From contig DASXTC010000021.1 of NCBI GenBank assembly GCA_036505635.1, positions 62,001-126,000 of the forward strand: 64,000 nucleotides of DNA, read 5' to 3'. The DNA is from DASXTC01 sp036505635. Lineage in GTDB: Bacteria; Acidobacteriota; Polarisedimenticolia; JACPZX01; DASXTC01. The translations under genes and the position numbers were made by a program. Shown here piece after piece: positions 16,454 through 25,174 of this stretch (position 1 is its first letter; each line of letters opens with the position of its first letter). Below the pieces are notes generated by a model that was given only the letters and a program-made list of their open reading frames with translations, was not told the origin of the DNA and ran no database searches.

Positions 16454-17681
16454 CCACACCCTGTTCACCTGGACCTCACAGCGGGACTTCGTCCCGTTTC
16501 CTCTGGGCGGAGGCTCGGGCGCGTGGTTCTGGGACCGGGCCGGGGAGCGCTATCTCGATCTGGCCTCGGTGGTGGCCAACGCCAACGCCGGCCACGGCCA
16601 TCCGCGGATCCTCGAGGCGATGCGGCGCCAGCTCGACGATCTGGTGGTGGCCGGACCGGCGATGACCACCGAAGTGCGCGAGCGCGCGGGGCGGGAGCTG
16701 GCACGCGTCACGCCGCAGGGGCTCGACACATTCCTCTTCACGCTCGGCGGCGCGGATGCCAACGAGCACGCCGTCAAGATGGCGATGATGGTGACGGGCC
16801 GGCGCAAGGTGGTCTGTCGCGCGAGGTCCTACCACGGCGCCACCTTCGGCGCGCTCTCCTTCTCCGACGACCCGCGTTCCGCGAGGTTTCCGCCGAGGCT
16901 CCCCGGAGTCGTCCGGGTCAAGGACCCCTACTGCCACCGCTGCCCCTGGAGCACGACTCCCGATGTCTGCGATCGTCCCTGCGCCTCGCACGTGGAGGAG
17001 ACGATCCTCGCCGAGGACCCCGCAACCATCGCGGCTGTCCTGATGGAGACGGTGCCGGGGACCAACGGAGGCTACTTCCCGCCCCCCGACTACTACAGGC
17101 GCATCCGGCAGATCTGCGATCGGCACGGTATCCTCCTGATCCTCGACGAGGTCCTCACCGGGTTCGGACGCACCGGCCGGTGGTTCGCGGTCGATCACTA
17201 CGGAGCGCTCCCCGACATGATGGCGATGGGCAAGGGGATCACCTCGGGGCACGCGCCGCTGGGCGCGGTGGCGGTCAACCTCAGGGTGACGCGCTTCTTC
17301 GCGGACCACGATCTGGCGACTGGGCTCACGCACACGGCCCACCCGCTCTCGCTCGCCGCCGCGCTCGGCAACCTCGAGGCGTTCGAGGAGGAGGGGCTCG
17401 TGGAGCGCTCGCGCGTGCTTGGTGAGCTGCTCGCGGAGCGCCTGGGCCTCATGCGCCGGCAGCACCACACGGTGCGCGACGCGCGGTCGCGCGGGCTCTA
17501 CGGGTGTCTGGAGCTGGACGAGGGGGTGGACCTCGGGCGCCTCAAGTCGGCAGCCTTCGAGCGCCATGTCCACTTGCTCGTGCGCGGGCGGTGCCTCTTC
17601 GTCGCGCCGCCGCTCGTCATCGAGGAGAAGGACCTGGACCGGGGCCTCGATGTGGTGGATGAGGTCCTGGGTCTGGCCTGA
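16443..17681 (+). CDS. Class III PLP-dependent aminotransferase
   Basis: Omega-type aminotransferase of 412 residues that moves an amino group from an amine or omega-amino acid to a keto acid. PLP contacts: Asp 235 in LLILDEVLTGFGRTG and Lys 264 in MAMGKGITSGHAPLGAV; SYHGATFGALS is the aromatic stacking loop. The Cys-rich stretch DPYCHRCPWSTTPDVCDRPC recurs in taurine-pyruvate and related aminotransferases. The ATG at 16443 lies inside the end of the dehydrogenase gene. Paired with a semialdehyde dehydrogenase, a diamine or basic amino acid is the likely donor, but I cannot fix the substrate. Confidence 0.85.
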   Translation: MPGSHTLFTWTSQRDFVPFPLGGGSGAWFWDRAGERYLDLASVVANANAGHGHPRILEAMRRQLDDLVVAGPAMTTEVRERAGRELARVTPQGLDTFLFTLGGADANEHAVKMAMMVTGRRKVVCRARSYHGATFGALSFSDDPRSARFPPRLPGVVRVKDPYCHRCPWSTTPDVCDRPCASHVEETILAEDPATIAAVLMETVPGTNGGYFPPPDYYRRIRQICDRHGILLILDEVLTGFGRTGRWFAVDHYGALPDMMAMGKGITSGHAPLGAVAVNLRVTRFFADHDLATGLTHTAHPLSLAAALGNLEAFEEEGLVERSRVLGELLAERLGLMRRQHHTVRDARSRGLYGCLELDEGVDLGRLKSAAFERHVHLLVRGRCLFVAPPLVIEEKDLDRGLDVVDEVLGLA

Positions 17682-17691
17682 CCGCGCCCGG

Positions 17692-19188
17692 CTATCCTCC
17701 CTGCGTCCTGAGCAGGTGCCTGGCCACGCGCCGGGTCGGGGTGCGGGGCAGCTCGTCGATGAAGCGCCAGATCGAGGGGACCTTGAAGGGGGCCAGACGC
17801 GCCGCCGCGTGGGCGCGCAGCTCCTCCTCGGTCGCGTTGGCGCCCGGCGCGAGAACGACGAAGGCCGCCACCTCCTCTTCGCCCAGCGCAGAGGGCGCCC
17901 CCACGACGGCCGCCTCCTTCACCGACGGATGGCTCTCGAGCGCCGCCTCGACCTCGGCCGGGGCGATGTTCTCCCCGCGCCTCCGGATGATCTCCTTGTC
18001 GCGCCCCACGAACGTGTGCCACCCTCCGGTGTCGCGCCGGGCCAGATCCCCGGTGCGCAGCCAGCCATCGGCGGTGAGGACCTCGCGCGTGGCCTCCTCG
18101 TCCCGGAAGTAGCCGGAGAAGGTCGCGGGGTTTCTCAGCCAGATCTCTCCGATCTGTCCGGGACCCACGTCCCGTCCCTCCGCCACCAGCCTCGCTTCGT
18201 TGCCGAATCGCTGATCCGGATGGCTCCTCAGCCTTCCCATCGAGTCGAGCCGCCGCTCCCCCTGCAGCGGATGTACGAAGCCGAAGGTCGATTCCGACAG
18301 GCCGTAACCGATCACGAGCCTCACGCCGAAGCGTCGCTCGAAGGCGAGGTGCGCCTCCTGCCCGAGGGCGGGGGCGTTGTAGACGAGACGGACCCGGTGC
18401 GCCCGGTCGGCCGCGCCGGGGGGAGCCTTCAGCATGATCTGCAGCATCGCGCCGATGGTGTTGCACTGGGTGGCGGCCGAATCGGCCAGCCACCCCCAGA
18501 AGCGCGAGGCGCTGAAGCGGTCCTCCAGCGCCAGCGAGCCGCCGGACGCCAGCGCCCCCATCGTGGAGTAGGCCCTCGCATTGACGTGGGAGAGGGGCAG
18601 GCAGGTGAAGAGCCGGTCCTCCGGGGTCAGCCCGAGCCAGTGGGCGAATGCCTCCCCCGTCAGCACGAAGGTGCGGTGGCTCTGGACGACCCCTTTGGGC
18701 CGCCCCGTGGTCCCGGAGGTCATCAGGATGTCGGCAGGGTCCTCGGGAGCGGGGGCGTCCACGCCGGTCAGGGGGTCGCGCGACGAGAGGATCTCCTGAA
18801 GCTCGGGGCCGATCGTGCGGAGCCCGGGCGGCGTGGCGGAGACCCTGTCGGAGAGAGTCTCATCGACCACGAGCGCTCTCGGCTCGAGCCGGGACAGCGC
18901 GGCGCCGACCTCCGGCGCGGTGAGCTGCGAGTGAATCGGTGCGGTGACGGCGCCGAGCTTCGCCAGCGCGAGCCACGTGAAGACCGCCTCCGGACCATTG
19001 GGCATCAGGAGGGCGACCCGATCGCCCCGGACCAGTCCGAGGCGGCAGAAGGCCGAGGCCGCCCCGTCGGTGATCGCCGCCAGGTCCGCGTAGCTCCAGG
19101 TCTGCCCTCGGAACCACAGGAAGACGGCATCGCCTCGCGCCGCGCAGCGCTCGTCCAGGAAGGCGCGCAGGCCGGCCGGCCCGCTCAT
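17692..19188 (-). CDS. AMP-dependent acyl-CoA synthetase (CaiC-like)
   Basis: Adenylate-forming ligase of 498 residues. ATP loop TSGTTGRPKGVVQSH, A5 motif GYGLSEST, A7 WLRTGDL and A8 GRDKEIIRRRGENIAPAEVE are all present. The last motif (A10) usually ends in a catalytic Lys; here it reads PRTPTRRVARHLL with no Lys, so the first half-reaction may be weakened. The N-terminal layout resembles crotonobetaine/carnitine-CoA ligases. Its ATG overlaps the M28 peptidase stop by four bases, making a two-gene unit. It converges on the aminotransferase gene with a 10-base gap. The acyl substrate is unknown. Confidence 0.85.
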   Translation of the reverse strand: MSGPAGLRAFLDERCAARGDAVFLWFRGQTWSYADLAAITDGAASAFCRLGLVRGDRVALLMPNGPEAVFTWLALAKLGAVTAPIHSQLTAPEVGAALSRLEPRALVVDETLSDRVSATPPGLRTIGPELQEILSSRDPLTGVDAPAPEDPADILMTSGTTGRPKGVVQSHRTFVLTGEAFAHWLGLTPEDRLFTCLPLSHVNARAYSTMGALASGGSLALEDRFSASRFWGWLADSAATQCNTIGAMLQIMLKAPPGAADRAHRVRLVYNAPALGQEAHLAFERRFGVRLVIGYGLSESTFGFVHPLQGERRLDSMGRLRSHPDQRFGNEARLVAEGRDVGPGQIGEIWLRNPATFSGYFRDEEATREVLTADGWLRTGDLARRDTGGWHTFVGRDKEIIRRRGENIAPAEVEAALESHPSVKEAAVVGAPSALGEEEVAAFVVLAPGANATEEELRAHAAARLAPFKVPSIWRFIDELPRTPTRRVARHLLRTQGG

Positions 19189-21284
19189 CGCAGCGTGGCG
19201 GCCGAACGCCGGAGCGCCTGGGCGAGGACCTTCCCGCGGGTCCGCGCCGTCTCCGCGTCCCGCGCCTCGACCGCCTCGGTCAGGCCCGGCAGCACCAGCG
19301 CCGCGTAGGTGTAGCGGCAGGCGTAGATCAGGTGCTTGAACCAGGGACGGTCCGGCAGCCCGACCTCATCGCACAGGGCGCGCTCGGCCGAAAGGATCGC
19401 CCCGTTGAGTCGCTCGCGTTCGCCATCGGGCATCGTCGCGATACGCGAGGGGCCGCGCTGAGACCGGCGAAGCGCGCGTCCGGAGGCCGAGAGCTCCCTT
19501 GCCGCGCGCCGCATATCGTCGAGATCCACGAAGTCTCCCAGCTCCTTTATGTACCGGTCGATCTCCCCGCCGTAGACGGCGTAGTCGAAGGGGATCAGGT
19601 CGGCCGAGGCCGCCCGCATCGCCATGCGCCCCCAGACCTCCGCCATCTTCGTCATGTACCGCAGCCCCGGGTCGCCGAAGCGGGTCATCCAGTAATAGTC
19701 GTCGTAGGCGGAGTGGTAGACGCCGTAGTCGCCGTCGAAGGTCATGTCGAGCGCCGGGGCCCCCACGAGGTTCAGAAAGACGGTGTGGTCCGAGCCGCTG
19801 CCGATCGCCTCCGCACGCCCGGCGCCCGAGGCGAGCGCCGTGGCCCCTCCGCCGCGCCGCCCCTCCTTCCACACATCGAGGACGGAACGGCCGGTGTCTG
19901 GATCCGTCACATCGGCGATCGCCTCCTCGATGAAGGGGATCAGGCAACCGGAGGCGGTGGCCGAGAAGCTCGAGCCCGACGTGGAGGAGTCGACGTTGAG
20001 ATAGACGACGAGCCCCTCGCGCAGCATGGGCAGATGCTCCTCGCCCCACTCGGTCGAGCCGGTCAGGGCGAACTCCTCGGCGTCCCAGTCGGCGAACATG
20101 ATGGTGCGCCGGGGACGCCAGCCTTCCTTCGCGAGCCGGCCGAGGGCCCTGGCCAGCTCGAGCATCGTGGCGGTCCCGCTGGACGGGTCCACGCCCCCGT
20201 AGATCCAGGCGTCGCGGTGGTTGCCCAGCAGGACGATCCTGTCGGGCTCCTCCCTTCCCACGATCCCGCCCGTCACGTTGACGATCTTCGTCACGGGTCG
20301 CGGGACATCGAGCTTCACGTGCACGCGAGCGGGACCCGGCCCGATCCGGTAGGGCATCCCGAGGGCGCCCCGCCACGCGGCGGGCGCCTCGGGACCGCCC
20401 AGCTCCGAGAGGATCTCCTTCGCGTCGCGCGCGGTGATCGGCACGGACATGATCTTCGGGACCGAAAGCGCCTGAGACTCGGGGATCCTCCGCGCCCCCG
20501 CCACCGAGGCCCATCCGGGGGTCAGCGGGTCCCCCGGCACGAGAAAGTCATAGGTGATGGCGCCGCGCTGGATGTGCCCCAGAGGCCCCCACGGCCCTTC
20601 GGGGAAGACCTTTCCCTTGACGAAGCCGTCGTCCGCGGGGTCGGAGTAGATGATGAGGCCGGCGGCGCCGAGCTTCTCGGCCGTCCATGCCTTGAAGCCG
20701 CGGTAGCTGTAGGGGACCGAGGGGCGCACCAGCACGAGCTTGCCGCGCACGTCCACGCCGAGTGATTTCAGGTACGCGTAGTCCTCGGGGTTCCCGTTGC
20801 GGGCATAGACCACCTCGGCCTCCACCTCGCCCGAGGCCGAGAACCCATGGTAGGGGAGGCCCAGCCTGGGATTGGCGGTGTCGGGGTCGGCCTCGTAGAC
20901 GTCCTCCGCTATCGTGGCCCGGTGCCGGCGAGGCGCGACCATCTCGACCGCGATCTCTCTGGGGTACGACATGAGGACGTCATAGGAGGTCTCGGTCACG
21001 TCCTGAAGCCCGGCGTCACGAAAGGACGAGGCGACAAACTGCGCCAACTCGTTGTTCCGCTCGGAGCCGGCCGGATGGGGCTCGCGCGTCAGCTCGCGAA
21101 AGTCCCTCTCCACGCGCGCCGGGTCGAGCGAGGCCGCCAGGCGCGCTTCCATCTCCCGCTCGGCCGCGGACGACGCGCGGGTGAAACCGATGAGGGTCCT
21201 CGTCGAAGCGCCGCTGGCCGGAATCGGGACAGACAGGAGCGCTGCCGCCGCCAGGGTGGTGAGTTTCCCGGCCTGTGCTAGCAT
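19185..21284 (-). CDS. Secreted M28 peptidase, glutamate carboxypeptidase II-like
   Basis: Exported zinc peptidase of about 699 residues that would trim acidic or other dipeptides and N-acyl peptides. A signal peptide (KLTTLAAAALLSVPIPASGAS) starts at ATG 21284, which has GGGAG nine bases upstream. A PA insert is visible (VRGKLVLVRPSVPY, LGAAGLIIYSDPADDGF). Zinc ligands lie in LGNHRDAWIYGGVDPSSG, FADWDAEEFALTGS, LNVDSSTSGS and YHSAYDDYYWM. The last 170 residues match a transferrin-receptor-type dimerisation domain. The architecture matches human PSMA/NAALADase. It diverges from a small secreted protein by only 26 bases. Confidence 0.9.
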   Translation of the reverse strand: MLAQAGKLTTLAAAALLSVPIPASGASTRTLIGFTRASSAAEREMEARLAASLDPARVERDFRELTREPHPAGSERNNELAQFVASSFRDAGLQDVTETSYDVLMSYPREIAVEMVAPRRHRATIAEDVYEADPDTANPRLGLPYHGFSASGEVEAEVVYARNGNPEDYAYLKSLGVDVRGKLVLVRPSVPYSYRGFKAWTAEKLGAAGLIIYSDPADDGFVKGKVFPEGPWGPLGHIQRGAITYDFLVPGDPLTPGWASVAGARRIPESQALSVPKIMSVPITARDAKEILSELGGPEAPAAWRGALGMPYRIGPGPARVHVKLDVPRPVTKIVNVTGGIVGREEPDRIVLLGNHRDAWIYGGVDPSSGTATMLELARALGRLAKEGWRPRRTIMFADWDAEEFALTGSTEWGEEHLPMLREGLVVYLNVDSSTSGSSFSATASGCLIPFIEEAIADVTDPDTGRSVLDVWKEGRRGGGATALASGAGRAEAIGSGSDHTVFLNLVGAPALDMTFDGDYGVYHSAYDDYYWMTRFGDPGLRYMTKMAEVWGRMAMRAASADLIPFDYAVYGGEIDRYIKELGDFVDLDDMRRAARELSASGRALRRSQRGPSRIATMPDGERERLNGAILSAERALCDEVGLPDRPWFKHLIYACRYTYAALVLPGLTEAVEARDAETARTRGKVLAQALRRSAATLR

Positions 21285-21310
21285 TTTCGGGACTCCCGGG
21301 AGAGGACGTG

Positions 21311-21727
21311 ATGCCATCGTACTGGGTCGCAGCATTATGCCTGGTCCTGACAGCCGGCGCAGCCGCCGCCGGGCCCGCGCCGGGTCAGCCATGGGAGCTG
21401 GTCGGCGAGTCGGGCTGGGTCAAAATGGTCTACGTCGAGCCGGCCCGCATCAAGGACACCCGGCTCCTCGCGCAGATCGTGGCCGATCTGATGGGCCGCT
21501 TCGGGTCCACCAACCCGATGCAGGTCGACTTCTTCGACGACCGGGCCCTGACCCCGACCGCGCTCCCATCCCCGCCCAGGCAGAGGATCCACCAACGGGC
21601 CAAGTTCAACTTCAATCCCCGAAACGGCCTGAGGCGATTCGTCTGGATGGAGTGGGTCCCGGTGGATCCCAACCAGCCGGCGAAGGTGAAGCCGCGCGAG
21701 ACGGAGGAGGAGCTGCCGCCTCCCTGA
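21311..21727 (+). CDS. Small secreted protein, unknown function
   Basis: Predicted 138-residue exported protein. A clear signal peptide, MPSYWVAALCLVLTAGAAAAGP, begins at ATG 21311 with GGGAGAGGA just upstream. The mature part has no Cys pair and no family I recognise; it is rich in Arg, Pro and Phe (KFNFNPRNGLRRFVWMEW). Its last 116 bases overlap the end of the convergent M20 peptidase gene. The clean signal peptide and ribosome site favour a real gene. Confidence 0.65.
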   Translation: MPSYWVAALCLVLTAGAAAAGPAPGQPWELVGESGWVKMVYVEPARIKDTRLLAQIVADLMGRFGSTNPMQVDFFDDRALTPTALPSPPRQRIHQRAKFNFNPRNGLRRFVWMEWVPVDPNQPAKVKPRETEEELPPP

Positions 21728-23117
21728 CGATGGCGTAGAGGATCTCGAAGCCGGTCCTGACGTTTTCCAGCGAGATCCTCTCGTCGTCCGAGTGGCTCAG
21801 CGAGACCTCACGATCGTCCAGCGCGTACGGCTCGAACCCGTACGAATCGATTCCCAGCGGCCGCAGCAGCGAGCTTTCGGTCCACGAGGTCAGCAGGCTC
21901 GGCACCACGGGCACCCCCGGCTCGAACCGGCGCGCTGCCGCCTCGATCGCCCTGTAGAGGGCCGAGTCGGTATCGGAGGCCGTGGCCTCGCGCGCCTCGA
22001 TGAGCGGCTCGACGGTGATGTTGGGGTCCCCGATAATCCGCTGGATCTCCTCCGCGAAGGCCGACGGATCGCTGCCGGGGAGCAGCCGGCAGTCCAGGTG
22101 CGCGACCGCCGTGGAGGGGATCACGTTGGTCTGCGGCCCACCCTGCAGCACCGTGATCGAGATGGTGTCGCGCACCGTGGCCGCCCGATCGGGGCTCGAG
22201 AGGAAGGCAGCCCGGAACCGAGGATCCTCCCGCAGGGAGGAATCCAGGGCGCGGAGCTTCGAAGCGGGCAGATCAGGTGTGCGGTCGGCCAGCGCGGCAT
22301 AGTATGCGGCCACCGATGGCAGCACCCTGAGCGGCGTCTCGTGGCGGCTGAGGCGCTCGAGCGCCCGAACCAGCCTGACGACGGGGTTTCCCTCACCGGT
22401 GGGCACGGATGCGTGACCTGCCACCCCGAAAGCGGTCAGCTTCATCCACGCCGTCACCTTCTCCGCCACGTCGACCCCCCACGCCTGGGTGCGCCCGTTC
22501 TCGATCCGGATGTTGTCTCCCTCGGTGAGCGCCAGCTCGACCTGGGCAAACAGGCCGGGCTGGTGTTCGATCATCCAGCGCATCCCCTCGCTGCCGGCCT
22601 CCTCGCCGGCGGTCCCCAGGAAGATCACGTCGCGCGCGATGGGGACCCCTTCCTCCTTGAGCCGGATAAGGGCGAGCGCCTGGAGGAGCCCCGTCGTCTT
22701 CATGTCGAGCGTCCCGCGGCCGTAGAGATAACCGTCGCGCACCTGGGCGGAGAAGGGAGGGACGCTCCAACGGTTCGGGTCGGCCTGCACGACGTCCATG
22801 TGGTTGAAGAGCAGCAGCGCCCGGCGGGAGCCCTCCCCGCCGGCACTCCCCTTCAGCCGCGCCAGGACATTGGCCCGGCCCGGAGCCACCTCGTGGATCG
22901 ACGCCGGTATTCCGTGCTCCTCGAGCAGCTCCTTGAAGAAGAGGGCCGCGGCGGCCTCGCCCCCCGGCGGGTTGGAGGTGTCGATGCGCAGGTAGCGCTG
23001 CAGAAGGATGAGGGGATCCGGCGTCGCGTCCCTGGTGGAGGGGAGGGACAGGGACGCGCAGGCCAGGGAGGCAAGCAGGCACAAGACTCCCTTACGGCCG
23101 GACCCCCTCAAGCACAC
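21612..23117 (-). CDS. Secreted M20-family metallopeptidase
   Basis: Exported zinc dipeptidase or carboxypeptidase of 501 residues. Signal-like start GVLCLLASLACASLSLPS. Zinc and catalytic residues: His-Asp in LLFNHMDVVQADP, Asp in YGRGTLDMKT, the Glu pair in TAGEEAGSEG, and the distal His in VSLSHSDDERI. A lid domain with GGPQTNVIPSTAVAHLDCRLLPG is typical of M20. The tail after IVREAAA is Pro/Arg-rich and overlaps the convergent small gene. The start GTG 23117 lies 26 bases inside the upstream ATP-grasp gene, so it is the last gene of the KamA operon and may process that operon's product outside the cytoplasm. Confidence 0.87.
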   Translation of the reverse strand: MCLRGSGRKGVLCLLASLACASLSLPSTRDATPDPLILLQRYLRIDTSNPPGGEAAAALFFKELLEEHGIPASIHEVAPGRANVLARLKGSAGGEGSRRALLLFNHMDVVQADPNRWSVPPFSAQVRDGYLYGRGTLDMKTTGLLQALALIRLKEEGVPIARDVIFLGTAGEEAGSEGMRWMIEHQPGLFAQVELALTEGDNIRIENGRTQAWGVDVAEKVTAWMKLTAFGVAGHASVPTGEGNPVVRLVRALERLSRHETPLRVLPSVAAYYAALADRTPDLPASKLRALDSSLREDPRFRAAFLSSPDRAATVRDTISITVLQGGPQTNVIPSTAVAHLDCRLLPGSDPSAFAEEIQRIIGDPNITVEPLIEAREATASDTDSALYRAIEAAARRFEPGVPVVPSLLTSWTESSLLRPLGIDSYGFEPYALDDREVSLSHSDDERISLENVRTGFEILYAIVREAAAPPPSRAASPSPAGWDPPGPTPSRRIASGRFGD

Positions 23118-24126
23118 CTCTTCGCGAGAGGGTTTCTTCCATGATGACTCGGATCAATCCGTCGTATCCGTGCGTCGAGCTTTTCGCAGCGCGGGCCAGC
23201 CCCGCGCCATCCGTGATGTCGGGGTTGGCGTTCACCTCCAGGATCCAGGGACGCCCCTGCCGGTCGACCCGGAAGTCCACGCGGGCGTAGTCGCGGCACC
23301 CGGTGGCGCGGTAGGCCGCCACGGACAGCTCCCGGATCCTCGCGGCGGTCTCCTCGTCCAGCGGAGCCGGGCAGACGCCGTTGGTGTTGCGGTACTCGAA
23401 CGAATCGTGCACCCACTTGGAACGGTACCCCACCACCCGGCGCTTCCCCTCGGGATAGGTGAAGACGATCTCGGACAGCGGCAGCGGAATCGGCGGGTCG
23501 TTGCCGATCACCGCGGAGTTGATCTCCCGGCCGTCGATGAATTCCTCCACCACGGCGTCCTGACCGTACCGGTCGTGCACGTAGGCGACCCGCGCCTTCA
23601 CCTCCGGCCAGCTCTCCACCACGGAGGCCTCGTCGATCCCGACGCTGGCGTCCTCGAAGGCCGGCTTGACGATGAGCGGGTATTCCAGCGCGGGCTCGCG
23701 GGGAAGCGACGCGAAGGGGCGTCCCCGCGCCACCAGAAAGCCGCGCGGCGTTGGGAGACCGAGCCCGGCCAGCAGCGCCTTGGTGAGCGATTTGTGCGTC
23801 GTCAGGCCGCACGTGAGGGGTCCCGAGCCGGTGTAGGAGGCCCCCAGCAGCTCGAGCAGCGCCGGCATGTTCATGTGCGCGAGGTTGGAGCCGCGGAACG
23901 ACTCGCACAGGTTGAAGATGACCCCGTCGGGATGCCCCTCCACCCATCGCACGACGGGGGAGATGTCCTCCTCCACGTAGATGCGCGATGGGACGTGCCC
24001 GAGCCGCTTGAGGCTCCCCTCCACCGCGATCACCTCGACGATGACATCCTCGTCGTCGGGGTTTCCGGCGGGGGACTCGGGGAGCGCCTCGGGAGGCTTG
24101 CACCAGAGGATGCCGACCTGTGCCAC
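23092..24126 (-). CDS. ATP-grasp ligase, D-Ala-D-Ala-ligase-like (copy 1)
   Basis: Predicted carboxylate-amine ligase of 344 residues that forms an amide bond by way of an acyl phosphate. N-terminal lobe: GVIFNLCESFRGSNLAHM, the counterpart of the DdlB substrate loop. ATP-grasp core: YPLIVKPAFEDASVGID (ATP Lys), VVEEFIDGREINSAVIGN, and the Mg-binding end WILEVNANPDITDGAG. It shares fold and layout with the next gene upstream but not its sequence, so the two may act in series or on different partners. The start is GTG 24126, four bases after the upstream stop. The substrate is unknown; the aminomutase in the operon suggests a beta-amino acid. Confidence 0.85.
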   Translation of the reverse strand: MAQVGILWCKPPEALPESPAGNPDDEDVIVEVIAVEGSLKRLGHVPSRIYVEEDISPVVRWVEGHPDGVIFNLCESFRGSNLAHMNMPALLELLGASYTGSGPLTCGLTTHKSLTKALLAGLGLPTPRGFLVARGRPFASLPREPALEYPLIVKPAFEDASVGIDEASVVESWPEVKARVAYVHDRYGQDAVVEEFIDGREINSAVIGNDPPIPLPLSEIVFTYPEGKRRVVGYRSKWVHDSFEYRNTNGVCPAPLDEETAARIRELSVAAYRATGCRDYARVDFRVDRQGRPWILEVNANPDITDGAGLARAAKSSTHGYDGLIRVIMEETLSRRGVLEGVRP

Positions 24127-24130
24127 CCCC

Positions 24131-25174
24131 TCAGGCCCCCGCGGCCATGTCGCGCACGCGCACCGTCCCGGGCGAGCGGCGGCTGAGTCGGCGGCTGCGT
24201 CCGATCGCCTCGGTCAGGATCTTCCCGATCAGGTCCTCGTAGGTGATGCCCTCGAAATTGGCGATGAAGACCAGGTCGCTCGTGCGCGGGTTGAGCCCGG
24301 CCAGCGGGTTGACCTCCATGCAGCAGGGACGGCCCTGCGAGTCGCAGCGGATGTCCACGCGGCTGAAGTCCCTGCACTCCAGGGCCCGGTGCGCGGCGAC
24401 CGCCACCGCCTCCACCTTGCGCCGCAGCGCAGGCTCGACCTCGCGCCCCCCCCGGTAGAGGACCTTCTTTTCGAAGTCGGCCTTCGAGGCGCCCGTATAG
24501 ATGTGGTCCTCCTGCGGGTCGGCGATGATCACCTCCATCGTGCCCAGGACCGTGGCCGAGCCGTTGCCGATGATCCCGGTGGTGAACTCGCGTCCGGGGA
24601 GAAACTCCTCCACCAGCGCCGGCTGCCGGTAGGTCTTCAGGACGCGAGAGACCTGCCGGCGCAGCGATCTCATGTCTCCCACCATCGACTGGGCTGTCAC
24701 TCCCTTGGCGGTCCCCTCGTGGATCGGCTTGACGAACAGGGGGAACTCGACCTCCCACTCGTCCACCTCCGCCACGCTGGGGGCCACGAACCAGTCAGGT
24801 GTGGGGACTCGCTCGCTGCGGAAGATCTTCTTGGACATCCCCTTGTCGAGGCTGACCGCCATTGTCAGGGCGTCCGACCCTGTATAAGGGATCCCGAGCA
24901 GGTCGAGGATCGCGGGGACCTGGGCCTCGCGGCTGCGCCCCTCGATCCCCTCGGAGATGTTGAAGACGAGGTCGACATCGAGGTCGTCGTCCGTCGCCAT
25001 CGCCAGGAGGCTCTTCGCGTTGCCGATCCGGGCCGTCTTGTGGCCGTTGGCCCGGATGGCGGACTCCAGTGCGGAGATCGTCTCCTCTGTGTCGAGCTCG
25101 GTGGCGGCGTCGGGTGGATCGTCCGGCTGCGCCACGTACTCGTCTTTGAGGTCGTACGTCAGTCCGACCTTCAT
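24131..25174 (-). CDS. ATP-grasp ligase, D-Ala-D-Ala-ligase-like (copy 2)
   Basis: Second predicted amino-acid ligase, 347 residues. It starts MKVGLTYDLKDEY, followed by the acidic ELDTEETISALESAI. FNISEGIEGRSREAQVPA (72-89) replaces the classic DdlB loop. The ATP Lys is in PLFVKPIHEGTAKGV (145-159), the acidic ATP-holding strand is LVEEFLPGREF, and the Mg site is CCMEVNPLAGLNP. An upstream in-frame extension to 25912 is spurious because it runs through the KamA gene. The ATG overlaps the KamA stop (ATGA), so both proteins are made from one transcript. It is not a housekeeping Ddl by sequence. Confidence 0.87.
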   Translation of the reverse strand: MKVGLTYDLKDEYVAQPDDPPDAATELDTEETISALESAIRANGHKTARIGNAKSLLAMATDDDLDVDLVFNISEGIEGRSREAQVPAILDLLGIPYTGSDALTMAVSLDKGMSKKIFRSERVPTPDWFVAPSVAEVDEWEVEFPLFVKPIHEGTAKGVTAQSMVGDMRSLRRQVSRVLKTYRQPALVEEFLPGREFTTGIIGNGSATVLGTMEVIIADPQEDHIYTGASKADFEKKVLYRGGREVEPALRRKVEAVAVAAHRALECRDFSRVDIRCDSQGRPCCMEVNPLAGLNPRTSDLVFIANFEGITYEDLIGKILTEAIGRSRRLSRRSPGTVRVRDMAAGA

